Assembly: GCA_031267855.1 (NCBI GenBank)
Contig: JAIRYH010000021.1
Location: forward strand, 1 to 15,244
Reading direction: 5' to 3'
From: Prevotellaceae bacterium
GTDB taxonomy: Bacteria > Bacteroidota > Bacteroidia > Bacteroidales > UBA932
DNA length: 15,244 nt
Positions within the stretch are counted from its first letter, which is position 1. Every line of letters begins with the position of its first letter. The notes beneath the pieces were generated by a model that saw nothing but the letters and a program-made list of their open reading frames with translations, was not told where the DNA came from and searched no databases. Shown here in pieces: positions 1 through 8,978 of this stretch. The position numbers and the translations under genes were made by a program.

Positions 1-1465
1 CATTGTCGTATTTGAAATAGCGGTAATTGGGACCGCCCACGTAGGCGCGGACAAAGCCGGTTTGCGGTTCTATTGCCATAAACGCCACGCGCAGGAGCGA
101 TTTATAATAGAGTATGGAATCGCGCGGCGTCATGACCGTGTCAATGGCGCCCCGCTGCCATGAAAAAATATTCATCGGCACGGGCTTCCGGAAAGCTTCT
201 TCAATTTCTTTTTCCGCTATGCCTTCAGCCTTCATGTCGCGATAGCGGTCGCTGGTCAGCATTCCCTGCCTGATGATCTGGTTGACCCTTTCGCCCGTCA
301 GGTCATTGGCAAACGGGAAATGCCGCCGGTACTTCAATTCGGCGTTCAGTGCCGGCTGCAGGTCATAGCGCAAATGTTCCGTAACGGATTCTTCGGCATA
401 GCGCTGCATGCGGGCGTTGACGGTCGTATAGATTTTCAATCCGTCGCGGTCAAGGTCGTAGCGGCTGCCGTCGGGTTTAAAGTTTTTGTTGAGCCATCCG
501 TACAGCGGGTCGGTCTGCCAGGCCACGGAATCGTTCCTGTAATCGAGGATGCGCCTGCCATAACGGCTGCGTACGGGTTTTTGCATATTCATCGTGCGCC
601 GCAGCATGTCGCGGAAATAAGGCGCCTGCCCCGACAGGTGGTCTTGCGGCTGGAAGTTCAGCGCTATCGGCAGTTCTTTCAGCGAATCGCCGGCGTCTTC
701 CGGCAGGTAGTCGCACTTTACCATCTGTGCAATCACATGGTTGCGGCGTTTCATGGCGCGTTCGGGATTGCGCACCGGGCTGTACATGGTAGGCGCATTG
801 ACCACGCCCACCAGCATGGCCGCTTCTTCCTGCGTCAGCTGCGAAGGGTGCTTGCCGAAGAAAGTAGAAGCCGCCGACCGGATGCCGTAGGCATTGCTGC
901 CGTAAAACACCGTATTGAGGTACATGGCGATGATTTCTTCTTTCGTGTAGTTCCGTTCTATCTTCACGGCGGTAACCCATTCTTCCAGTTTTTGCCAGGC
1001 GCGTTTCAGCCTGTTCTGTTCCCGCTGCGAAAACAGGTTCAGCGCCAGCTGCTGCGAAATGGTGCTGCCGCCGCCGGAACTCCGGTCACGGAACAGCATT
1101 GTTTTCACCGCTACCCGTCCCAAACTGAAAAAATCAATGCCTGCATGACTGTAAAAACGCTTGTCTTCCGTGGCAATCAAGGCGTCTATCAGGTAGGGCG
1201 ACAACTCGTCGTACGAAACAAAAGAGCGGTTCTCGATGTGAAAAGTCGCCAGCACCACCCCGTCGGATGAAATGATCTCTGTGGCCAGGTTACTGGTCGG
1301 GTTTTCCAGTTCTTCGAACGAAGGAATGTTTCCGAACAGTCCAATCAGCATAAAAATTAAAACAATACCAGCTATCCCGGCAATTACCAGACCCCAGAAC
1401 CAGCGAAAAATTTTCCGCCACCGGCGATTTCTGTCCGGCGCGCCCGGCTTATTTTTTTTTGTCAT
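1..1465 (-). CDS. Class A penicillin-binding protein, PBP1A type (3' part missing)
   Basis: Bifunctional peptidoglycan synthase of the inner membrane; the visible part covers the glycosyltransferase (GT51) half, which polymerises lipid II. Read on the minus strand, the frame opens with ATG at 1465 and stays open for 488 codons to the window edge. Residues 1-22 are basic and cytoplasmic, and 24-44 form one membrane anchor. GT51 motifs follow: EDKRFYSHAGID with the expected catalytic Glu at residue 100, GGSTISQQLALNLF at 132-145, the second Glu at 170 in KIERNYTKEEIIAMYLN, then FYGSNAYGIRSAASTFFGK. The linker runs into the start of the transpeptidase domain (MAIEPQTGFVRAYVGGPNYR near the cut). 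The SxxK, SxN and KTG motifs would lie outside the window, so transpeptidase activity cannot be judged. The gene is divergent from topA. Family is certain; assignment to mrcA/ponA in particular is not, so no symbol is given. Confidence 0.95.
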   Translation of the reverse strand, partial: MTKKNKPGAPDRNRRWRKIFRWFWGLVIAGIAGIVLIFMLIGLFGNIPSFEELENPTSNLATEIISSDGVVLATFHIENRSFVSYDELSPYLIDALIATEDKRFYSHAGIDFFSLGRVAVKTMLFRDRSSGGGSTISQQLALNLFSQREQNRLKRAWQKLEEWVTAVKIERNYTKEEIIAMYLNTVFYGSNAYGIRSAASTFFGKHPSQLTQEEAAMLVGVVNAPTMYSPVRNPERAMKRRNHVIAQMVKCDYLPEDAGDSLKELPIALNFQPQDHLSGQAPYFRDMLRRTMNMQKPVRSRYGRRILDYRNDSVAWQTDPLYGWLNKNFKPDGSRYDLDRDGLKIYTTVNARMQRYAEESVTEHLRYDLQPALNAELKYRRHFPFANDLTGERVNQIIRQGMLTSDRYRDMKAEGIAEKEIEEAFRKPVPMNIFSWQRGAIDTVMTPRDSILYYKSLLRVAFMAIEPQTGFVRAYVGGPNYRYFKYDN

Positions 1466-1483
1466 CTTCAAAATATATATCTA

Positions 1484-1491
1484 CAAAACTA
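1484..1491 (-). promoter_or_regulatory. Candidate -7 element for the PBP gene
   Basis: The minus strand reads TAGTTTTG, an exact fit to the Bacteroidetes -7 consensus TAnnTTTG, about 18 bases before the PBP start codon. I see no good -33 TTG at the usual 19-21 base distance. A short match of this kind can arise by chance in such A/T-rich sequence. Confidence 0.35.
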
Positions 1492-1562
1492 TTTTACAAC
1501 CGTTTATTACCCGAAAAAGAAGTGTTTTTCCAACATTCTTAAATACAAAATAACATAAAAAA

Positions 1563-1595
1563 TTTGGAATATACCTTATTTTATAGTTTACTTTG
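1563..1595 (+). promoter_or_regulatory. Candidate topA promoter
   Basis: TTTG at 1563-1566 is followed after 21 bases by TTACTTTG at 1588-1595, which is one mismatch from TAnnTTTG. The spacing fits the Bacteroidetes -33/-7 arrangement. It would put the transcript start near 1602 and leave a leader of about 145 bases before topA. The inverted repeat at 1592-1611 would lie across the start site. Confidence 0.35.
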
Positions 1596-1611
1596 TAAAA
1601 AATTTTACAAA
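1592..1611. repeat. 9-bp perfect inverted repeat, operator-like
   Basis: TTTGTAAAA, two bases, then TTTTACAAA: perfect 9-bp arms. A third copy of the core TTTTACAA is at 1492-1499, directly beside the candidate PBP -7 element. A palindromic box next to each of two divergent promoters could be a protein-binding site, but A/T-rich sequence makes chance similarity fairly likely. It is a poor candidate for a terminator because no G/C-rich stem is present. Confidence 0.4.
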
Positions 1612-1747
1612 AACGCTGATTTGCCGATTTGCCTGTTTGTGATGAAATGCTTAAAACGCCAGCACTACCGAACCTGTCAATGTAAACCGGCAAAACAGAC
1701 CACCAGCAAAATCGGCAACAGCGCAATAAACCAACCAAATCAAAAAT

Positions 1748-4102
<2,355 letters not shown>

Positions 4103-4150
4103 GAACGCGCCGGCGCCCGCCCCTGCCTGCAAATCCGTAAATTTATAATC

Positions 4151-5125
4151 ATGCAATTCCAGCAAATCATCCATTACGTACATATCAACAACCTGCGCAA
4201 CGACTACCCCGAAGCGCAGGCGGTAATCATTGGCTCCGGCCTGCACAAGCCGATTATGGACGCCCTCATGCTGCTGCACGCCCACCGCCATACGACGCCC
4301 GTGCTGCACATAGAATGTCCGGAAAACGAAGTAAACGCGCTGGTGGCCGACTGCCGGGAACGCAATATGGTGGCGATTATTGTAGGAAACGCACGCTTTA
4401 TCCCCACCGGCCAGCCGTTCTCTGTGGCGGTGGTAGCGCCGGCGGCAAACATGCAGTCGGTCGAACTCTACCGGTCGGCGCTGGAACATCCGCTGCTGGA
4501 AATTTTTTCGGTCATCGGATTCCAGACCTATTTCACGCCCCCCGGCGACATCGAATGGCTGCACGAACGCGCCCATGAAACGCTGCGGCTCGGCGCCTTC
4601 CGCGATGCGCCCGCCGAAGCCGAACCGCTGCTCCGCGAAGCCCACCACGCGTTTTTCGACATGAACGTCCTCCGCGCCGCCGATGCGCCCGAAATACACC
4701 ACCTCTCGCCCAACGGCATGTATGCCGAAGAACTGTGCCAGCTGGCGGCCTACAGCGGCCGCTCGCCGAACCTGCAAAGCTTCCGGCTGTTCAACTTCGC
4801 CCCTACCCTCTCGCCCGAAATGCTCACCGCGCAGGCCGCCGCACAGGTATTATGGCACCTGCTCGAAGGCATTGCCGTACGCCACCAGACGCATATACCG
4901 CGCGGCACAACGCATATCCAAAAAATCATCGTGGACGCCGGCGACCACGGACAGGCGCTGGAATTCCTCCACGACACCGTCACCGGCTACTGGTGGCTGC
5001 GCATACCGCTCCTCGACAGCTCCTACCGCGACATCGCCTGCCTCGAAGAAGACTACCTCTGCGCCCGCCGCCACGAAATACCCGTGCGCTGGCTCCGCTA
5101 TTTCCAAAAATTCAACGGGAAATAA
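4151..5125 (+). CDS. Formimidoylglutamase/arginase-like protein, probably without metal site
   Basis: The C-terminal two thirds resemble the Bacteroidetes branch of the arginase/formimidoylglutamase superfamily: VIGFQTYFTPP (121-131), LRLGAFRDAPAEAEPLLREA (145-164), FFDMNVLRAADAP (168-180), SPNGMYAEELCQLAAYSG (186-203), and a C-terminal YWWLRIP...SYRDIACLEEDYLCA segment. True family enzymes bind two Mn ions through GGxH, DxHxD and SFDxDxxDP motifs. Here the matching places read GSGLHKP, VAPAANM and FFDMNVLRAADAP, so most acidic and histidine ligands are absent. At 324 residues it is also somewhat shorter at the N-terminus than I would expect for this family. It is therefore probably not a working ureohydrolase, and a structural or binding role is possible. 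It lies 48 bases after topA on the same strand and may be cotranscribed. The motif comparison is from memory, by eye. Confidence 0.7.
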   Translation: MQFQQIIHYVHINNLRNDYPEAQAVIIGSGLHKPIMDALMLLHAHRHTTPVLHIECPENEVNALVADCRERNMVAIIVGNARFIPTGQPFSVAVVAPAANMQSVELYRSALEHPLLEIFSVIGFQTYFTPPGDIEWLHERAHETLRLGAFRDAPAEAEPLLREAHHAFFDMNVLRAADAPEIHHLSPNGMYAEELCQLAAYSGRSPNLQSFRLFNFAPTLSPEMLTAQAAAQVLWHLLEGIAVRHQTHIPRGTTHIQKIIVDAGDHGQALEFLHDTVTGYWWLRIPLLDSSYRDIACLEEDYLCARRHEIPVRWLRYFQKFNGK

Positions 5126-5133
5126 CACCGCAG

Positions 5134-5531
5134 GATTTACAGATTGACGGATTTACAGATTTACGGATTTAGCTGGCGCCGGTGTGCGCGTGCCGCCATT
5201 CCTGATTCCTATTTCCTGATTCCTCGTGCGCTGACCTTATTTTCCACAAGAAACCTTAGTAGAAATAACAGCATAACCACCCTCCCCGCGCGGGCTGCAG
5301 GCGATATAAAAAGCGCGGACGATGCGCCGCGCGGAACGGAGCCTGTTTAAAAAGGAATAAGGTAATAAGGTTTCATATTACGGGAATTACCCCCTCTACT
5401 AAGGTTTCTTTTGGGAAATAAGGTCAGCACACGAGGAACTAAGAACTAAGAACTAAGAACTAAGAGTTGCGACAAGCGCATAATGGCGTTAGCCAAATCT
5501 GTAAATCCGTAAATCTGTAAATCCGTAAATC
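5134..5531. repeat. Large nested inverted repeat (about 400 bp)
   Basis: The outer arms 5134-5180 and 5485-5531 are 47 bases each and complementary at roughly 40 positions; both are built from GATTTACAG/GATTTACGG octamer-like words. The inner arms 5220-5262 and 5396-5438 are 43 bases each with only three mismatches (for example TTCCTCGTGCGCTGACCTTA against TTCCTCGTGTGCTGACCTTA on the other strand). The loop of about 130 bases contains no open frame of note. No transposase or clear target-site duplication is visible. It could be a MITE-like relic or a repeat-generated cruciform. Confidence 0.75.
5437..5464. repeat. AACTAAG heptamer, four tandem copies
   Basis: Four exact copies of the 7-bp word AACTAAG lie end to end, followed by AGTTGCG. 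They sit between the right inner arm and the right outer arm of the nested inverted repeat. Confidence 0.9.
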
Positions 5532-5560
5532 AAAGTGGCGTCAGCCAACTTTTAGTTCTT

Positions 5561-5595
5561 CACTTTTCACTTTTCACTTTTCACTTTCAACTCTC
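5561..5595. repeat. CACTTTT heptamer tract, five units
   Basis: The tract reads CACTTTT three times, then CACTTTC, then AACTCTC, keeping strict 7-bp phase. The last units approach the AACTTTC heptamer found inside the TPR lipoprotein gene at 12997-13024. Confidence 0.9.
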
Positions 5596-5646
5596 AACTA
5601 AATAAGCCTTCATTCCGGCCGGGCAATAAAGAATACAAAAAATTCG

Positions 5647-5654
5647 TATATTTG
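5647..5654 (+). promoter_or_regulatory. -7 promoter element before the FabH-like gene
   Basis: TATATTTG matches TAnnTTTG exactly and is followed by CAGC and the ATG at 5659. The usual start point a few bases downstream would coincide with the start codon, so the mRNA may be leaderless. A clear TTG at -33 is missing. The same TTTGCAGCATG string occurs before the TPR gene at 12947. Confidence 0.6.
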
Positions 5655-5658
5655 CAGC

Positions 5659-6795
5659 ATGAATCATGCCTATATAACCAAGATTGCCTCTTTCTTTCCC
5701 AATCAGCCTGTCGGCAACGACGACATGGAAAAATATCTGGGACAACCCGGCGGCATTTCATCCCTTTCCAAACGCATTGTATTAAAAAATAACGGCATCA
5801 CGCGGCGCTACTACGCCCTCGACGCGCAGGGGAACGTCACGCACACGAATGTGCAGATGGCGGTGCATGCCGTCGAAAAGCTGTGCAGCCACGGATTTTC
5901 CGTTGACGACATCGAACTGCTGGCTGCGGGCACCGCGTCGCCCGAACAGCTGGTGCCCTCGCACGGGGTGATGGTTCACGGCCTGCTGGGCGGTAAAAAC
6001 GCCGAGGTCGTTTCCTTCGCCGGCTCGTGCTGCGTAGGCCTCCATGCACTGAAATATGCCTGCCTGTCGCTGCGGGCGGGCGAGAAAGACAACGCCGTAT
6101 GCGTGGCGTCCGAGCGGCCTTCGGCATGGATCCATGCCAAAAACTTCGCCTGCGAAATGGAGCGGCTCCGGGAGCTGGAACAAAAGCCCATCCTGGCGTT
6201 CGAAAAGGAATTTCTCCGCTGGATGCTGTCCGACGGCGCGGCGGCGCTGCTCCTGCAAAAGGAACCACCCCGGACGGGCTGCGCCCTGAAGGTCGAATGG
6301 ATAGACACCTGCTCGTATGCCAGCGAGCGGGAAACCTGCATGTATGCCGGCGGCGAGAAAAACGGGCAGGGCGAACTGCTGGGCTGGACCCTTTTCCCGG
6401 AAAGCGAATGGCTCCCGCGGTCGCTGTTTGCCCTGAAGCAGGACACCCGCCTGCTGGGCGACAACATCGTGAAGCTGGGCGGCCGGTTTCTCCGGGAAAC
6501 CGCGGAAAAAAGAAACCTCCGTCCCGAAGACATTGACTGGTTCCTGCCGCACCTGTCGTCCATGTTTTTTAAGGACAGGGTCTGTGACGAGCTGGCGGCT
6601 TCGGGCTTTCCCATCCCCGCGGAAAAATGGTTCCTCAACCTGCCGGAAGTGGGCAACATCGCCTCCGCCTCCTACTTTGCCATGCTCGAAGCGCTGGTAC
6701 GGTCGGGCAACCTGACGCCGGGGCAGCACATCCTCCTGATGGTGCCGGAAAGCGCACGCTTCTCGTACGGATATTCGTTACTAACCGTTTGCTGA
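5659..6795 (+). CDS. FabH-like 3-oxoacyl-ACP synthase III
   Basis: Thiolase-fold condensing enzyme of the KASIII type, expected to start chains by joining an acyl-CoA or acyl group to malonyl-ACP, or otherwise to act as an acyltransferase. The 378-residue protein keeps a full Cys-His-Asn triad: Cys125 in SFAGSCCVGLHALKYA, His298 in WFLPHLSSMFF and Asn333 in EVGNIASASYFAMLEAL. The N-terminal MNHAYITKIASFFPNQPVGN and GITRRYYALDAQGNVTHTN are typical of family N-termini. It is longer than E. coli FabH (317 residues) and diverges around the catalytic Cys, suggesting a specialised substrate rather than housekeeping fatty acid synthesis. The first of eight close-packed genes, it ends seven bases before the HTH-like gene. 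The ATG at 5659 fits both the fold and the promoter just before it. Confidence 0.85.
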   Translation: MNHAYITKIASFFPNQPVGNDDMEKYLGQPGGISSLSKRIVLKNNGITRRYYALDAQGNVTHTNVQMAVHAVEKLCSHGFSVDDIELLAAGTASPEQLVPSHGVMVHGLLGGKNAEVVSFAGSCCVGLHALKYACLSLRAGEKDNAVCVASERPSAWIHAKNFACEMERLRELEQKPILAFEKEFLRWMLSDGAAALLLQKEPPRTGCALKVEWIDTCSYASERETCMYAGGEKNGQGELLGWTLFPESEWLPRSLFALKQDTRLLGDNIVKLGGRFLRETAEKRNLRPEDIDWFLPHLSSMFFKDRVCDELAASGFPIPAEKWFLNLPEVGNIASASYFAMLEALVRSGNLTPGQHILLMVPESARFSYGYSLLTVC

Positions 6796-6802
6796 CCCCT
6801 CC

Positions 6803-7198
6803 ATGAAAATAGAAGAAGTTCCGCAGGACGGACAATATCTCGAAAAAACCGGTTTACGCGAAATCTGCTATGCCCTCGACGGGCAGGGCAACTACCGGCA
6901 GGTAACCAGCGTTGGCTGGGCTGTCAAGAACGACGCCCTGTCGCTGACGTGGGAGCATATTTCACAAGAATCGGAAACCATCAGGCAGGACGTGCTGGCG
7001 GGCAGGAAAAGCCCGCTGGCATACCACATGAACATGCACCTGCTGAACATTAAAACCCTGTCGGCCTACGCGGGAATATCGAAAAAAACGGTGCGGAAAC
7101 ACCTTGATCCGGCCACATTCCTCCGGCTGGACGCCTCCGTCCTGCAGGCATACGCCGACGCCATGAGTATCACCGTAGCGGAATTAACCACTGTATGA
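6803..7198 (+). CDS. Small protein with C-terminal HTH-like segment
   Basis: A 131-residue protein of unknown function. Residues 1-75 show no motif I recognise. Residues 80-130 (NIKTLSAYAGISKKTVRKHL then FLRLDASVLQAYADAMSITV) read like a helix-turn-helix: the AYAGISKKTVRKHL part fits a turn and recognition helix, and AYADAMSITVAEL resembles the end of Cro/CI-type domains. It starts seven bases after the FabH-like gene, and its stop overlaps the next start as ATGA. It may regulate the cluster or help in the biosynthetic complex; neither can be decided from sequence. No signal peptide or membrane segment is seen. Confidence 0.75.
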   Translation: MKIEEVPQDGQYLEKTGLREICYALDGQGNYRQVTSVGWAVKNDALSLTWEHISQESETIRQDVLAGRKSPLAYHMNMHLLNIKTLSAYAGISKKTVRKHLDPATFLRLDASVLQAYADAMSITVAELTTV

Positions 7199-8247
7199 AA
7201 CCATTTGAACACAAACCGGCGGCCCACTGCGAAACCGGCGTTACGGCAAATTTATTGAACTTCCACGGCATAAAAATAAGCGAGCCGATGGCGCTGGGCC
7301 TTGGCGCAGGCCTGTTCTTCTCGCACATGCCCTTTGTCACGCTGCACGGCATGGCGGTCACTTCCTTCCGCCCCCTGCCCGGTCAAATATTTTCGAGGGT
7401 AACGAAAGCCCTGGGCGTAAAAGTAAAAAAACGCCGGTTCCTGAACCGCGACCGATCCATGCGGGCGCTCGACGGACTGCTGGCGCGGGGACTGCCGGCG
7501 GGCGTGCTGGTAGGCGTTTTCCACCTGCCGTATTTCCCGAAGGAATACCGCTTCCACTTCAATGCCCACAACATCGCCGTCACCGGCAAGGAAAACGGGC
7601 GCTATATCATCAGCGACCCGGTGCTGATGCACAAGGAAACCATCGGCTACGAAGCGTTGAAACGCTGCCGCTATGCCAAAGGCACGTATCCCCCCTACGG
7701 CAAAATGTACTGGATTGACCGCGTGAAAACACAGCATCCCGACCTGCCGCGCGCCATCGTGCATGCCATAAAGCTAAACTGCCGCCGGATGCTCGATATC
7801 CCCGTGCCGTTCTTCGGCGTACGCGGCATCGGCATGCTGGCAAAAAGAATGCGCCGCTGGGAACAGCGATTCGGCAGCGGCAGGGCGGCGCTCAACCTGG
7901 CACAAATCGTCCGCATGCTGGAAGAAATAGGTACCGGCGGCGCCGGCTTCCGGTTCATGTATGCCGCCTTCCTGCAGGAAGCCGCCGGCATCCTCGGCAA
8001 CCCCGCATTTAAAACCCATGCCCTGCGAATGACGGAAGCGGGCGACCGGTGGCGCGACTTTGCCGCCGAAGCGGGACGCAAGTTCAAAAACCGGGGCGAA
8101 AACATCTGCTCCTACGACGAACTGGCCGACAAACTGGTAAAAATAGCCGGCATGGAAGAAGCGCTTTTCCGCGCGCTGCGCCGGGCCGTGAAGGAGTATA
8201 AACAGCAACCCCCGCAGCACAGCAAAACACCATGCAAGCCGCAATAG
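7195..8247 (+). CDS. BtrH-like acyltransferase (BtrH N-terminal and DUF4872-like)
   Basis: BtrH of butirosin biosynthesis is a cysteine-protease-fold acyltransferase that moves an acyl chain from an ACP to an amine of an aminoglycoside. This 350-residue protein has the same marks: HCETGVTANLLNFHGIKISE with Cys12 after His11, PMALGLGAGLFF (31-42), a His in HFNAHNIAVTGK (His125) and Asp141 in IISDP, giving a plausible Cys-His-Asp triad. The C-terminal half (about 178-340) has the helical GTGGAGFRFMYAAFLQEAAGIL type of segment seen in DUF4872. The start overlaps the previous stop by four bases, and the 3' end overlaps the ABC ATPase gene by 16. With ACP and ketosynthases nearby, the likely job is off-loading an ACP-bound acyl chain; the acceptor is unknown. 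Confidence 0.85.
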   Translation: MKPFEHKPAAHCETGVTANLLNFHGIKISEPMALGLGAGLFFSHMPFVTLHGMAVTSFRPLPGQIFSRVTKALGVKVKKRRFLNRDRSMRALDGLLARGLPAGVLVGVFHLPYFPKEYRFHFNAHNIAVTGKENGRYIISDPVLMHKETIGYEALKRCRYAKGTYPPYGKMYWIDRVKTQHPDLPRAIVHAIKLNCRRMLDIPVPFFGVRGIGMLAKRMRRWEQRFGSGRAALNLAQIVRMLEEIGTGGAGFRFMYAAFLQEAAGILGNPAFKTHALRMTEAGDRWRDFAAEAGRKFKNRGENICSYDELADKLVKIAGMEEALFRALRRAVKEYKQQPPQHSKTPCKPQ

Positions 8248-8978
8248 AAATCAGCCGTCTGAAAAAGACCTACAGGGGAAACAGCCGTCCGGCGGTGGAC
8301 AGCCTGTCGCTGTCGGTGCCGGCACAGTCCGTCTTCGGGCTCCTCGGCCCCAACGGCGCGGGAAAAACAACCCTGATACACATCCTGTGCGGCCTGCGGT
8401 CGTTCGACGAAGGCGAAGTAACGATCTGCGGATACGCCTCGCCCGGGCAAATGAAGGACATCAAGCCGCTCATCGGCTTTGTGCCGCAGGAACTGGCGCT
8501 CTACCCCACCCTCACGGCATACGAAAACCTGAAGGTCTTCGGCGGGATCGCCGGCTTGCGCGGGGCAGTCCTGGACGCCCGCATCAACGAACTGCTGCTG
8601 AAATTCGGCCTGAACCGTAATAAACGCCATTACCTGAAAAATTTCTCGGGCGGAATGAAACGAAGGATAAACCTGATTACCGGCATCCTGCACCACCCGA
8701 AAATACTGTTCCTCGACGAGCCTACGGCGGGCGTCGACGTGCAGTCGAAAAACGTAATCCTTGAAAACCTGCGGGAAATCAACCGGCAGGGCGCCACCAT
8801 CATCTACACTTCGCACTACATGGAAGAAGCGGAAATGCTCTGCTCCCGCGTGGCTTTTATAGACGAAGGCAAAACGGTGTGCGAAGGAATCCCGGCGGAA
8901 ATGATACGGCAGCACGACGGCTGTTCGTCTCTGGAAATGCTGTACCTGCAACTTACCGGAAAAAAACTGCGCGATTAA
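8232..8978 (+). CDS. ABC transporter ATP-binding protein (ABC-2 type)
   Basis: Cytoplasmic ATPase that would power the ABC-2 permease encoded next. The 248-residue protein has every nucleotide-binding motif: Walker A GPNGAGKTT (39-47), Q-loop Gln86 in FVPQELALYP, signature FSGGMKRR (from 138), Walker B ILFLDEPTAGVD (Asp162, Glu163) and the switch His195 in YTSHYMEEAE. It belongs to the drug/lipid exporter (CcmA/DrrA-like) branch. It starts inside the 3' end of the BtrH-like gene and its stop codon abuts the permease ATG with no gap, suggesting translational coupling. The cargo cannot be read from this subunit; the context suggests the acyl product of the cluster. Confidence 0.95.
   Translation: MQAAIEISRLKKTYRGNSRPAVDSLSLSVPAQSVFGLLGPNGAGKTTLIHILCGLRSFDEGEVTICGYASPGQMKDIKPLIGFVPQELALYPTLTAYENLKVFGGIAGLRGAVLDARINELLLKFGLNRNKRHYLKNFSGGMKRRINLITGILHHPKILFLDEPTAGVDVQSKNVILENLREINRQGATIIYTSHYMEEAEMLCSRVAFIDEGKTVCEGIPAEMIRQHDGCSSLEMLYLQLTGKKLRD

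Larger units (their letters stand above)
5126..5658. other. Gene-free spacer rich in inverted and 7-bp repeats
   Basis: I find no convincing gene in these 533 bases; the one short open frame (5144-5350) runs straight through the repeats. In order the spacer holds a left outer arm (5134-5180), left inner arm (5220-5262), a G/C-rich centre with CCGCGCGG occurring twice (near 5286 and 5328), right inner arm (5396-5438), four AACTAAG heptamers (5437-5464), the right outer arm (5485-5531), two small TGGC-GNNA-GCCA hairpins (5484 and 5536), a CACTTTT heptamer tract (5561-5595) and the promoter of the next gene. Confidence 0.8.

Noticed and set aside
4131..4145. AAATCCGTAAATTTA before the arginase-like gene as a member of the GATTTACGG repeat family
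   Set aside because: Only one short word is shared; too short to separate from chance in an A/T-rich spacer.
5144..5350. 68-codon open frame in the repeat spacer
   Set aside because: It runs through the outer and inner repeat arms and has no protein features.
5782..6729. 315-codon minus-strand open frame inside the FabH-like gene
   Set aside because: Antisense shadow; the plus strand has a full catalytic triad and its own promoter.
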